Positions 24,023 through 31,631 of a stretch of 64,000 bases of DNA are shown here, piece after piece. Source of the stretch: a virus. Both the position numbers and the translations under genes were made by a program. Within the stretch, counting starts at the first letter, position 1. Each line of letters starts with the position of its first letter. The notes beneath the pieces were generated by a model. The model saw nothing but the letters and a program-made list of their open reading frames with translations. It had not been told where the DNA came from and did not search any database. The stretch is from positions 87,985 through 151,984 of IMG/VR virus record IMGVR_UViG_3300044568_004391. One strand, 5' to 3'.

Positions 24023-24952
24023 ATGAAAAAAATAATATTAGTGGGTGGTTTTGGATTTTTGGGTAAAAATCTACAGGAGGTTTTCAAAAATGATAATTAT
24101 GAAGTTTTTCCTATTTCAAGAAAAAACGGATATGATTTGTTGGAAAAAAACAAAATAAAAAAATTGATTGAAGATGTTAATCCTGATTATATCATCAATT
24201 GTGCCGCATATGTCGGTAGTTTGGAGTACGTTAACAATCATGTTGCGGATGTTATCTCAAATAATATTCTGTTAGGGTTAAATTTATGGGAGATTCTCAA
24301 AGAAGTTAAATTTGACGGAATTGTGATAAATCCTATTTCTAACTGTACATATCCTGGAAAGGCTGATTTACAAAGAGAGGAAGAATGGTGGGATGGTATG
24401 GTTCATCCGAGTATTATATCATACGGTACTGCGAAAAAAACAATTTACATGATAAATAAATGTTATGAAAAACAATATGGTATAAAAACAATAAACATAA
24501 TTATGCCAAATTCATATGGTGAATATGATTATGAAGATGAAAATAGAGTTCATGCCTTGAATGGTATTATAATCAGAATGTTGAAGATGGTAAAAAAGGG
24601 TGAAAAACAATTTACTGTGTGGGGATCTGGTACACCGATTAGAGAATGGGGTTATATGCCAGACACCGCTAGATTTATTAAATACATAATAGATAATGAT
24701 ATTATTGAATTACCTAATCCAATAAACTTAGGTCAAGGTAAAGGACATACTATAAATGAAATTACACAAATGATTAAATCATATATCGATGACGACATAA
24801 TAATTTCTAATGACATTTCTAAGATAGATGGTGATCCAATAAAGATATTAGATGGTAATCTGTTTAGAAATGAGTTCCCTGATTTTGAGTTTACAGATTT
24901 GGATGATGGAATACAAAATACTATCAAGTATTATAAAGAGATAATTTTATAA
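24023..24952 (+). CDS. GDP-fucose-synthase-like NAD(P)-dependent epimerase/reductase
   Basis: This 309-residue short-chain dehydrogenase begins 'KKIILVGGFGFLGKNLQEVF' (GxxGxxG nucleotide site). It has the 'SNCTYPGKADLQREEEWWDG' block typical of GDP-L-fucose synthases, and the catalytic SYGTAKK (YxxxK). It should convert a GDP-4-keto-6-deoxy sugar in the last step before fucosyl transfer. No GDP-mannose dehydratase was seen in the window, so the substrate may come from the host or another gene. Confidence 0.75.
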   Translation: MKKIILVGGFGFLGKNLQEVFKNDNYEVFPISRKNGYDLLEKNKIKKLIEDVNPDYIINCAAYVGSLEYVNNHVADVISNNILLGLNLWEILKEVKFDGIVINPISNCTYPGKADLQREEEWWDGMVHPSIISYGTAKKTIYMINKCYEKQYGIKTINIIMPNSYGEYDYEDENRVHALNGIIIRMLKMVKKGEKQFTVWGSGTPIREWGYMPDTARFIKYIIDNDIIELPNPINLGQGKGHTINEITQMIKSYIDDDIIISNDISKIDGDPIKILDGNLFRNEFPDFEFTDLDDGIQNTIKYYKEIIL

Positions 24953-25755
24953 TGAAAAAGTTTTATATAATTACTAAAGTTTATGATGGTGATGGTTTTT
25001 TTGCTAAATTCAATCATGTTTTGATGCATTTATATAAAGGAGATGAACTTGGTTTAATACCATATGTGGATTATACCAAACCTTCAAATCTCAGAGATTA
25101 CACAAATAATGAAACTAACAATGAATGGGAATATTGTTTTGAACAGAATTATACTTTTGATGAAGTTTATAATTCCGATCATACCATGTCAGATGGATTA
25201 TTTCAAGGTTGGTACCCAGCTCAAGGTAAGAATTACAGAAATTCTGACTTAACAAAGAGATTGAATTACCTTTATCATAAATACATAAAAGTAAAACCTG
25301 AAATTCAAAATAAAGTAGATCAAGAAATTTTTAACTACAAAACTTTGGGTGTTCATTGTAGGAGAAGTGACATGAACAGATACCACCCCGAAATCGCATT
25401 GAATATTACAAACGAAATTTTTTTTCAGAAAACTATGAAAATTTATGAAGAAAATAATTTTGAAAAAATATATATAGCGACTGAAGAAATTGAAATAATT
25501 AATTATTTTAAATCAAAAATACCTGAAAAAATTATCTATCAAGATTGTTTTAGAGTTAACAAAAATGAGTCTCCTGTTCATAAACAAGACGACAGACCTT
25601 TACACAGAACTCTACAATGTCAGGAAGTTTTGATTGATGCTTTGAACCTTGCAAATTGTAATTCTTTTTTATGTGGAATTTCGGGTGTATCGAACGCAGT
25701 TGCGTATATCAATGGTTTAAAATTTGAAAATGTGTACTATTTTGATGAAATATAA
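24952..25755 (+). CDS. Fucosyltransferase-like glycosyltransferase (GT23/O-FucT type)
   Basis: This 267-residue protein has 'TLGVHCRRSDMNRYHPEIAL', the H-x-RR-x-D motif of GDP-fucose binding in alpha-1,6- and protein O-fucosyltransferases. It also has 'KIYIATEEIEIINYFKSKIP' and a C-terminal 'SFLCGISGVSNAVAYING' segment. It starts at the last base of the preceding stop codon. It would be the third fucosyltransferase-like enzyme of the island. Confidence 0.65.
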   Translation: MKKFYIITKVYDGDGFFAKFNHVLMHLYKGDELGLIPYVDYTKPSNLRDYTNNETNNEWEYCFEQNYTFDEVYNSDHTMSDGLFQGWYPAQGKNYRNSDLTKRLNYLYHKYIKVKPEIQNKVDQEIFNYKTLGVHCRRSDMNRYHPEIALNITNEIFFQKTMKIYEENNFEKIYIATEEIEIINYFKSKIPEKIIYQDCFRVNKNESPVHKQDDRPLHRTLQCQEVLIDALNLANCNSFLCGISGVSNAVAYINGLKFENVYYFDEI

Positions 25756-25874
25756 TTTCATTTTATGTTCGATAAAAAAACAAAATATAAAATAAATTAT
25801 TAAAATTTTATTTTTAATACTTCAAACGGTAATGTTTATAGTCTTAACAAAAAGTATCAATTGATCAGAAAAAA

Positions 25875-26480
25875 ATGAAAAATTATTCAAAAAAAGAACT
25901 CATAGATTTTGAAACAAAAATCGGAGATTTATTCAATGAAGGTAAAATTAGATCACCTATACACTTATACTACGGAAATGAAGATAAAATGATTGAAATA
26001 TTTAAAAAAATTAAAGACGAAGATTGGATTTTTTGTACATGGAGATCTCATTACCAGTGTCTTCTCAAAGGAGTTAATCCTGAATTATTAACAGAAGATA
26101 TTTTGAAAGGTAAATCAATAACTTTATGTTATCCAAATTTTAAAATTTATTCTTCAGCAATTGTTGCAGGAAACATTCCAATTGCGACGGGAGTTGCTAT
26201 GGATATTAAAAGAAAAAAAGAAAAAAATCATGTTTGGTGTTTTGTTGGGGATATGGCCTCAGAAACTGGTACTTTTTTCGAAAATTGGAAATATTCAGTA
26301 AATTATGATTTACCTATAACTTTTATTATTGAAAACAACAATAAATCTGTTTGTACAGTAACAAGTGATGTTTGGAAAACTGAAGAACTTTTTTTTAAAA
26401 ATGAAAAAAGGAAAATAATCTATTACGAATATGAATCAAAATATCCACACGCTGGTTCAGGAAAAAGGATTCAATTTTGA
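25875..26480 (+). CDS. TPP-dependent enzyme, E1-alpha-like subunit
   Basis: This 201-residue protein resembles the alpha subunit of 2-oxoacid dehydrogenase E1 or split transketolases: 'IRSPIHLYYGNEDKMIEIFK', 'FCTWRSHYQCLLKGVNPELL', and the TPP motif 'FVGDMASETGTFFENWKYSV' ending with ENNNKS. It is much shorter than metabolic E1-alpha (about 330-360 residues). With the next gene it probably forms one enzyme that transfers a two-carbon unit, perhaps to a keto-sugar. Confidence 0.75.
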   Translation: MKNYSKKELIDFETKIGDLFNEGKIRSPIHLYYGNEDKMIEIFKKIKDEDWIFCTWRSHYQCLLKGVNPELLTEDILKGKSITLCYPNFKIYSSAIVAGNIPIATGVAMDIKRKKEKNHVWCFVGDMASETGTFFENWKYSVNYDLPITFIIENNNKSVCTVTSDVWKTEELFFKNEKRKIIYYEYESKYPHAGSGKRIQF

Positions 26481-26500
26481 AAATTAAAGAATATAATTAA

Positions 26501-27037
26501 ATGAAATATTTTGATGAATTAAAAAAATCAATGAATTGGTTGTCACAAAAAGAAGATACATTATTTTTGGGTCAAGCAATAGAATTTCCAGGTACAGCAA
26601 TTACAAATACATTAAAAGATGTTGATAGATCTAAACTTTTGGAAATGCCTGTAAATGAAGACATGCAGATGGGTATGACTTTAGGTATGGCGCTAAATAA
26701 AACAGTTCCGATCTCGATCTATCCTAGATGGAATTTTTTATTGTTATCCGCCAATCAAATAGTGAATCATGTTGATAAAATTAAAATAATGTCAAATGGT
26801 GAATACACACCAAAAATCATAATAAGAACATCCATTGGGTCTCAGAGACCTTTACATCCCCAATATCAACATATTGGGGATTTTACCGCCGGATTCAAAT
26901 CAATGTGTGATTATATCGACATAATAAGACTTGATGAACCTAATCAGATATTTGAGTCGTACAAGTATGCATATGAAAGAAAAGATAACAGACCAACTAT
27001 TTTAGTTGAGTGGGGTGATTACTATAATGAAAAATAA
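26501..27037 (+). CDS. TPP-dependent enzyme, E1-beta-like subunit
   Basis: This 178-residue protein matches only the pyrimidine-binding domain of E1-beta/transketolase: 'MPVNEDMQMGMTLGMALNKT' holds the Glu that contacts the TPP ring, followed by 'RPLHPQYQHIGDF'. The usual C-terminal transketolase domain is missing. It lies 20 nt after the alpha-like gene, consistent with a minimal split heterodimer in nucleotide-sugar chemistry. Confidence 0.75.
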   Translation: MKYFDELKKSMNWLSQKEDTLFLGQAIEFPGTAITNTLKDVDRSKLLEMPVNEDMQMGMTLGMALNKTVPISIYPRWNFLLLSANQIVNHVDKIKIMSNGEYTPKIIIRTSIGSQRPLHPQYQHIGDFTAGFKSMCDYIDIIRLDEPNQIFESYKYAYERKDNRPTILVEWGDYYNEK

Positions 27038-27046
27038 AATTACAAA

Positions 27047-28054
27047 ATGATTGAAATAATAAATCGAGATATTGATAAAATCTGTAAAAAAATAGATTTC
27101 TCCCGGATTCAAAATAAAAAAATATTAGTGACAGGGGCATCAGGATTAATTGGTGTTTATTTAATTTCTTGTTTAAAAATTTTCAAAAAAAAAAATAATT
27201 TAGAAATTTACGCTTGGATTAAAAATGAAATTGACGAAAATTTTATTGAAATTTTTTCAGGTTGTAATGTAATAAGGAAGGATCTGACAGATGAAAATTC
27301 ATTTTATGATCTACCCAAATTTGATATTATAATTCATTCCGCTGGTTATGGTCAACCAATTAAATTTATGGATGATAAAATCAGAACAATAAAATTAAAT
27401 ACAATATCGACTATAAAATTATTTGAAAATTTAAAAGATGATGGTAAATTTTTATTTGTAAGCTCAAGTGAAGTTTATAGTGGGTTGGATCGTCAAAATG
27501 TTTCAGAAACCGAAATAGGGACAACAAATACTGACCATGCTAGATCTTGTTATATTGAAGGTAAAAGATGTGGTGAATCTATTTGTTATTCCTACTCAGA
27601 AAAAGGTTACGATGTAAAGATAATTAGATTGAGTTTAGCATATGGACCGGGTACAAAAAAAAATGATCAGAGGGTTTTAAATTCACTAATTCAAAAAGCT
27701 TTGGAAAATGATGTAATTACATTATTAGATCACGGAACTTCAATTAGAACTTTTTTATATATTACGGATGTTATTGAAATGTTTTGGAATATAATTTTAT
27801 TTGGAAAAGAAAAGATGTATAATGTTGGTGGTGAATCTATTATGAGTATCCTGAATTTATCTAAATTAATTGGTGAAGAATTAGGTAAGAATATTAAAGT
27901 ACCAGCAACAGATAACAAACTTGTTGGTAATGCAAACTTTGTAAATATATCGATTAAAAAATACTTGAATGAGTTCGAAAAAAAGGATTTTGTTTCAATT
28001 AAAGAAGGATTGAGGAATACAATCGAATGGCAAAAAAAATTATACGAAAAATGA
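27047..28054 (+). CDS. NAD-dependent sugar epimerase/dehydratase
   Basis: This 335-residue extended SDR has 'KKILVTGASGLIGVYLISCL' for NAD binding, 'FLFVSSSEVYSG', and the catalytic YIEGKRCGE (YxxxK). It is closest in look to UDP-glucuronate decarboxylase or NDP-glucose 4,6-dehydratase enzymes. It could supply the 4-keto-6-deoxy sugar used by neighbours. Its stop overlaps the next start (ATGA). Confidence 0.75.
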   Translation: MIEIINRDIDKICKKIDFSRIQNKKILVTGASGLIGVYLISCLKIFKKKNNLEIYAWIKNEIDENFIEIFSGCNVIRKDLTDENSFYDLPKFDIIIHSAGYGQPIKFMDDKIRTIKLNTISTIKLFENLKDDGKFLFVSSSEVYSGLDRQNVSETEIGTTNTDHARSCYIEGKRCGESICYSYSEKGYDVKIIRLSLAYGPGTKKNDQRVLNSLIQKALENDVITLLDHGTSIRTFLYITDVIEMFWNIILFGKEKMYNVGGESIMSILNLSKLIGEELGKNIKVPATDNKLVGNANFVNISIKKYLNEFEKKDFVSIKEGLRNTIEWQKKLYEK

Positions 28055-29199
28055 TAAAATTAGTAAGTGATACAATAGACAGAGGTGATATAGAAAGCCT
28101 CATAGAATGGTTAAATCAGGACCCAATCCCTAGACTTACAAAAGGTGAACTTACTTTACAATTGGAGTCTATGTGGGCAAAAAAGATTGGAACCAAATAC
28201 TCTGTTTTTTTGAATTCAGGTTCCTCTGCTATTTTTCTAACTTTATTGGCATTAAAAGAAACGAATAGATTAAAAAATTTAAAAATAATCGTACCTGCTT
28301 TGAGTTGGGTTACTGACGTTAGTTCTCCAATGATTTTGGGTTATGAAACTTTTATGTGTGATTGTAATTTGAATGACTTATCATGTGATCTGGATAAATT
28401 AGAGAATTTATTTAAATCAAAGAACCCTTCTGTTTTCATTTTGGTCTCTCCTTTAGGTTTAGTTCCCAAAATGAAAGAAATAGTAGAGTTATGTGAAAAA
28501 TATGATGTTTTATTATTGGAAGATGTCTGTGAGAGTATGGGATCCAAATATCAAGACACTTACTTGGGTAATTTCGGATTCGCCTCATTTTTTTCAACAT
28601 ATTTTGGACATCATTTATCTACGATAGAAGGTGGATTTATTAATACAAATGATGATGATTTTTATCATGCGTTGTTAATGTTAAGAAGTCACGGATGGGA
28701 CCGTGATTTACCTTCGAAATTTCAGAAAAAACTTAGAAAAGAATATAATTGTGATGAATTCAACTCTCTTTACAATTTTTATTTACCTGGTATGAATTTA
28801 AGATCAACTGATTTACAAGCTTTTTTGGGTATTCGAGCGGTAGGTAAGTTAGATAGATTTGCAGAGGAAAGGAGGAAAAACTTCTTCAAGTATAATAATC
28901 TAATTTCTAAAAACATCCTCTCGTTGAGTGAAAGAGAGGGGGATTTTATATCCAATTTTGCAATGCCTGTACTAAATCACAACAGAAAAAAAATTGTTGA
29001 TAATCTAATTAAGGAACAAATAGAGGTTAGACCATTAATTGCCGGAAATATGGCTCACAAACCGATGTGGAAAGGTGATAGACATGATTTAGAGAATTGT
29101 GACTTAATCGATAAATTTGGTTTTTACTTACCGAACCATCAAGATTTAACTGACGATGAAATTTATAAAATTTCAAAAATTATAAATGAAAATGGATAA
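28051..29199 (+). CDS. ColD-like 3-dehydratase of the DegT family (active-site His)
   Basis: This 382-residue protein has the DegT fold: 'YSVFLNSGSSAIFLTLLALK', 'VLLLEDVCESMGSKYQDTYL'. The usual Schiff-base Lys is replaced in 'STYFGHHLSTIEGGF' by His187-His188. A His there is the hallmark of ColD and related E1-type PLP enzymes that remove the 3-hydroxyl of GDP- or CDP-4-keto-6-deoxy sugars. It therefore probably makes a 3,6-dideoxy-4-keto sugar (colitose or yersiniose type). The start in the ATGA overlap was preferred to one at 28027. Confidence 0.8.
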   Translation: MIKLVSDTIDRGDIESLIEWLNQDPIPRLTKGELTLQLESMWAKKIGTKYSVFLNSGSSAIFLTLLALKETNRLKNLKIIVPALSWVTDVSSPMILGYETFMCDCNLNDLSCDLDKLENLFKSKNPSVFILVSPLGLVPKMKEIVELCEKYDVLLLEDVCESMGSKYQDTYLGNFGFASFFSTYFGHHLSTIEGGFINTNDDDFYHALLMLRSHGWDRDLPSKFQKKLRKEYNCDEFNSLYNFYLPGMNLRSTDLQAFLGIRAVGKLDRFAEERRKNFFKYNNLISKNILSLSEREGDFISNFAMPVLNHNRKKIVDNLIKEQIEVRPLIAGNMAHKPMWKGDRHDLENCDLIDKFGFYLPNHQDLTDDEIYKISKIINENG

Positions 29200-29737
29200 T
29201 ATTTTTTTTGATAAAAAAACTTTAAAATATTGTGGTGAGAATGTCATAATAGGTAAAACAGTAAGGATTAGAAAACCTGAACTGTGTGTTATTGGAGATG
29301 GAACAATTATTGATGATTTCACTTATATTTCATGTGGAATAACTATCGGTAAATATTGTCACATCGCTTCGAATGTTACAATATCGGGGGGTGAAGGACA
29401 TCTATATATGGATGATTATTCTACAATTTCAAATCATTGTTCTATTCATTGCGCTAGTTCAGATTACAAAGAAGTATCTTTAGACTTACCTTCAGTTCCT
29501 GAAGATTTAAGATTTGGTGGAGAAGTTGGTGAAGTTAACATAGGTAAGTACGTAACAATAGGATCTCATTCTTGTATTCTACCGAATACTATTCTTCCAC
29601 AAGGTTTTGCTTGTGGTGCGTTTTCATTACTCAAATCACAAGAGTATAAAGAATTTTCTTTATATGCTGGAATTCCTGCTAAATTTTTATCAAAAAGGAA
29701 TAAAAATAAACTAAATGAAATAATTAAAAAAAAATGA
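29186..29737 (+). CDS. Hexapeptide-repeat acyl/acetyltransferase
   Basis: This 183-residue protein shows left-handed beta-helix repeats ('IGDGTIIDDFTYISCGITIG', 'YCHIASNVTISGGEG', 'VNIGKYVTIGSHSCILPNT') and ends like sugar O- or N-acetyltransferases ('LYAGIPAKFLSKR'). It could acetylate the amino sugar made by the DegT aminotransferase. It overlaps both neighbours. Confidence 0.8.
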   Translation: MKMDNIFFDKKTLKYCGENVIIGKTVRIRKPELCVIGDGTIIDDFTYISCGITIGKYCHIASNVTISGGEGHLYMDDYSTISNHCSIHCASSDYKEVSLDLPSVPEDLRFGGEVGEVNIGKYVTIGSHSCILPNTILPQGFACGAFSLLKSQEYKEFSLYAGIPAKFLSKRNKNKLNEIIKKK

Positions 29738-30675
29738 AAATATTCATTACAGGTGGTGCCGGTTATATAGGTACAACTCTAATCCCCTTATTGTTGGAAA
29801 AAGAATATCAAGTAACTGTTTATGACTCACTGATTTTCAATAACGGTGATAAAATTTTACCTTACATAACGAATGAAAATTTTACCTTTATCAAGGGTGA
29901 TATAAGGGATGAAAATCTACTCAAAGAAAGTTTGAAAGATCATGACGTTGTAATTCACTTAGCGGCTTTAGTTGGATTCCCAATTTGTAGAGAAAAAGGT
30001 GAAAAGGAATCCTTCGATGTTAATACAAATGGAACAAAAATAATTATAAATAACTTATCCCCAAATCAATACTTACTGTATGGTTCAACTGGATCGAATT
30101 ATGGTGATGTGGATGGAATATGTACTGAGGATAGCCCCCTTAACCCTCTGAGTATTTATGGTCAATCTAAAACACGGGCTGAAAATTTAGTAATGAAACG
30201 ACCCAACAGTACTGCATTTAGATTTGCAACTGCGTTCGGAGTTTCACCAAGATTGAGATTGGATCTTTTGATAAATGATCTAACTTATAAATCAATCAAA
30301 GAAGGATATGCCGTAATTTATGAATCACACTTTTTGAGAACATTTATACACGTGAAAGATATTGCAAGAGTCTTTGTATTTGCGATTGAAAATTCAGAAA
30401 AGATGAAAGACAATATCTATAATGTAGGATCTGAAAAAATGAATTTTTCGAAAAAAGAAATATGTGAACTTATAAAAAAAGAAATACCTAATTCTTACTT
30501 CAACTATGCCGATGTTGGAGAGGATGCTGATAAGAGAAATTATGTAGTTAGTTACGAAAAAATTAAATCGATTGGTTATGACACAACAATCGATGTTGAA
30601 ACAGGAATCAGAGAATTAATACGATCGATCCCCTTGATAAATCTTCACAATCCTTATTATAATGTTTTGAAATAA
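29734..30675 (+). CDS. NAD-dependent sugar epimerase (GalE-like SDR)
   Basis: This 313-residue protein begins 'KIFITGGAGYIGTTLIPLLL' and has 'DVVIHLAALVGFP', 'YLLYGSTGSNYG' and the catalytic IYGQSKT (YxxxK). It may be a 4-epimerase or a reductase that completes the dideoxy sugar. It ends the island and is followed by a strong bidirectional terminator. Confidence 0.8.
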   Translation: MKIFITGGAGYIGTTLIPLLLEKEYQVTVYDSLIFNNGDKILPYITNENFTFIKGDIRDENLLKESLKDHDVVIHLAALVGFPICREKGEKESFDVNTNGTKIIINNLSPNQYLLYGSTGSNYGDVDGICTEDSPLNPLSIYGQSKTRAENLVMKRPNSTAFRFATAFGVSPRLRLDLLINDLTYKSIKEGYAVIYESHFLRTFIHVKDIARVFVFAIENSEKMKDNIYNVGSEKMNFSKKEICELIKKEIPNSYFNYADVGEDADKRNYVVSYEKIKSIGYDTTIDVETGIRELIRSIPLINLHNPYYNVLK

Positions 30676-30703
30676 AAAAAGGTGGTCATTTGACCACCTT
30701 TTT
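30674..30703. terminator. Bidirectional terminator after the glycan island
   Basis: AAGGTGGTCA/TGACCACCTT stem with A-run upstream and T-run downstream. It serves the island on + and the small minus-strand gene at 30702. Confidence 0.85.
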
Positions 30704-30896
30704 AATCCATCATATCGATGTGTTTCCTAATTAGTTGTTGAAAAAAATCTGAATTACTTTTCCATTCTTTCCAAACATCAAAATCTTGTAATTCCTCTAA
30801 CATAGTTTGGGGAATCAGAACAAAACCTTCAGGTACAAGATGATCAAACTTCTTGTACTTATAGTTTTTGATTGATTCTTGAATATTAACGTCCAT
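30702..30896 (-). CDS. Small protein of unknown function (64 aa)
   Basis: This 64-residue acidic/aromatic protein ends FFQQLIRKHIDMMD. No domain was recognised; 'FVLIPQTMLEELQDFDVWKE' resembles phage or host regulatory peptides only loosely. Its start overlaps the end of the tiny upstream membrane-peptide gene, and both read toward the bidirectional terminator. Confidence 0.55.
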   Translation of the reverse strand: MDVNIQESIKNYKYKKFDHLVPEGFVLIPQTMLEELQDFDVWKEWKSNSDFFQQLIRKHIDMMD

Positions 30897-30972
30897 TTTC
30901 TTTGTAACAATAAAACCTCAATACCATAAGCGTAACCAGTGCCGAAATGAAAATTACCAGGAATGTTGTCAT
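30886..30972 (-). CDS. Tiny single-pass membrane peptide (28 aa)
   Basis: The frame MTTFLVIFISALVTLMVLRF then YCYKENGR is one hydrophobic helix with a basic tail. A TATATTTG -7 box lies 16 nt upstream, and its stop overlaps the next start. These features favour a real gene. Confidence 0.45.
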   Translation of the reverse strand: MTTFLVIFISALVTLMVLRFYCYKENGR

Positions 30973-30988
30973 GTAAGTTTATTTTCTA

Positions 30989-30996
30989 CAAATATA
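30989..30996 (-). promoter_or_regulatory. TAnnTTTG -7 box for the 30702-30972 pair
   Basis: TATATTTG on the minus strand, 16 nt before the start at 30972. Confidence 0.5.
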
Positions 30997-31039
30997 ATCT
31001 AAATTTATTCAGAATCCAAATATTAATCAAAGAATTAAT

Positions 31040-31047
31040 ATATTTAT
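31040..31047 (+). promoter_or_regulatory. ATATTTAT box for the gene at 31064
   Basis: The box ends 16 nt before the ATG. Confidence 0.55.
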
Positions 31048-31063
31048 AACAAAAAGATTTGTC

Positions 31064-31567
31064 ATGCCAAAAGTTATAAAACTTAACGAAAATGATTTAA
31101 GAAAAATTGTTGACAGGGTTATCACCGAATCCAACAAGCACGATGTTAAATGGACCAAAAACTTCAAAAAATATTTTAAACCCAACCAATACGAGCTCGA
31201 GGATAGGGATCAAAGAGAACTTCTTGAACTTATTGATGATATCAGAAGAGAACTCGACCGTTATGAGGATGGTGTTGTAACCATTAAACTCAAGGGTGGT
31301 GAATCCAAAACTCCAAACGTTGTTAATGTAAGAGGTGAAGATCAAGTTCACCCACCTGGTGCAATGGCAAAGAGAAGATGTCATTGGACTAAGAAGTTCC
31401 TTCAAAATCACGGAGGTGATCTTTTAAGGGGTGTTAATTATGTAACGGACAAGCCTTTTATCAACGGCCCCGATCATGATCCATCTAAGAGAATTAATTC
31501 TCCCGAATATTTGGACAATCAGTTTGTCGATCTTCTTGTTACCGTCAACGGTAATGTGAGAAGATAA
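31064..31567 (+). CDS. Putative head-packaged protein
   Basis: This 167-residue protein begins MPKVIKLNENDLRKIVDRVI followed by TESN; I-T-E|S fits the cleavage rule. The mature part is basic and contains 'DPSKRINSPEYLDNQFVDLL' with conserved-looking charged residues but no known fold. It is a single-gene unit flanked by the glycan island and the secreted protease gene. Confidence 0.7.
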   Translation: MPKVIKLNENDLRKIVDRVITESNKHDVKWTKNFKKYFKPNQYELEDRDQRELLELIDDIRRELDRYEDGVVTIKLKGGESKTPNVVNVRGEDQVHPPGAMAKRRCHWTKKFLQNHGGDLLRGVNYVTDKPFINGPDHDPSKRINSPEYLDNQFVDLLVTVNGNVRR

Positions 31568-31601
31568 ATTCTTAAATATTTTTGTCCTTTACTTTTTTTT
31601 C

Positions 31602-31609
31602 GTATATTT
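31602..31609 (+). promoter_or_regulatory. Host-type promoter of the secreted protease gene
   Basis: TATATTTG -7 box with TTTG at 31580-31583 as a possible -33 element (18-nt spacer). The ATG lies 22 nt downstream. Confidence 0.55.
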
Positions 31610-31631
31610 GTGATTATAGACAATCACAAGT

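Noticed and set aside
18663-30675. Glycan island as host DNA contamination
   Set aside because: No rRNA, housekeeping or transposase genes are present, gene spacing is phage-like, and both flanks carry phage promoter boxes. A chimeric assembly still cannot be excluded without reads.
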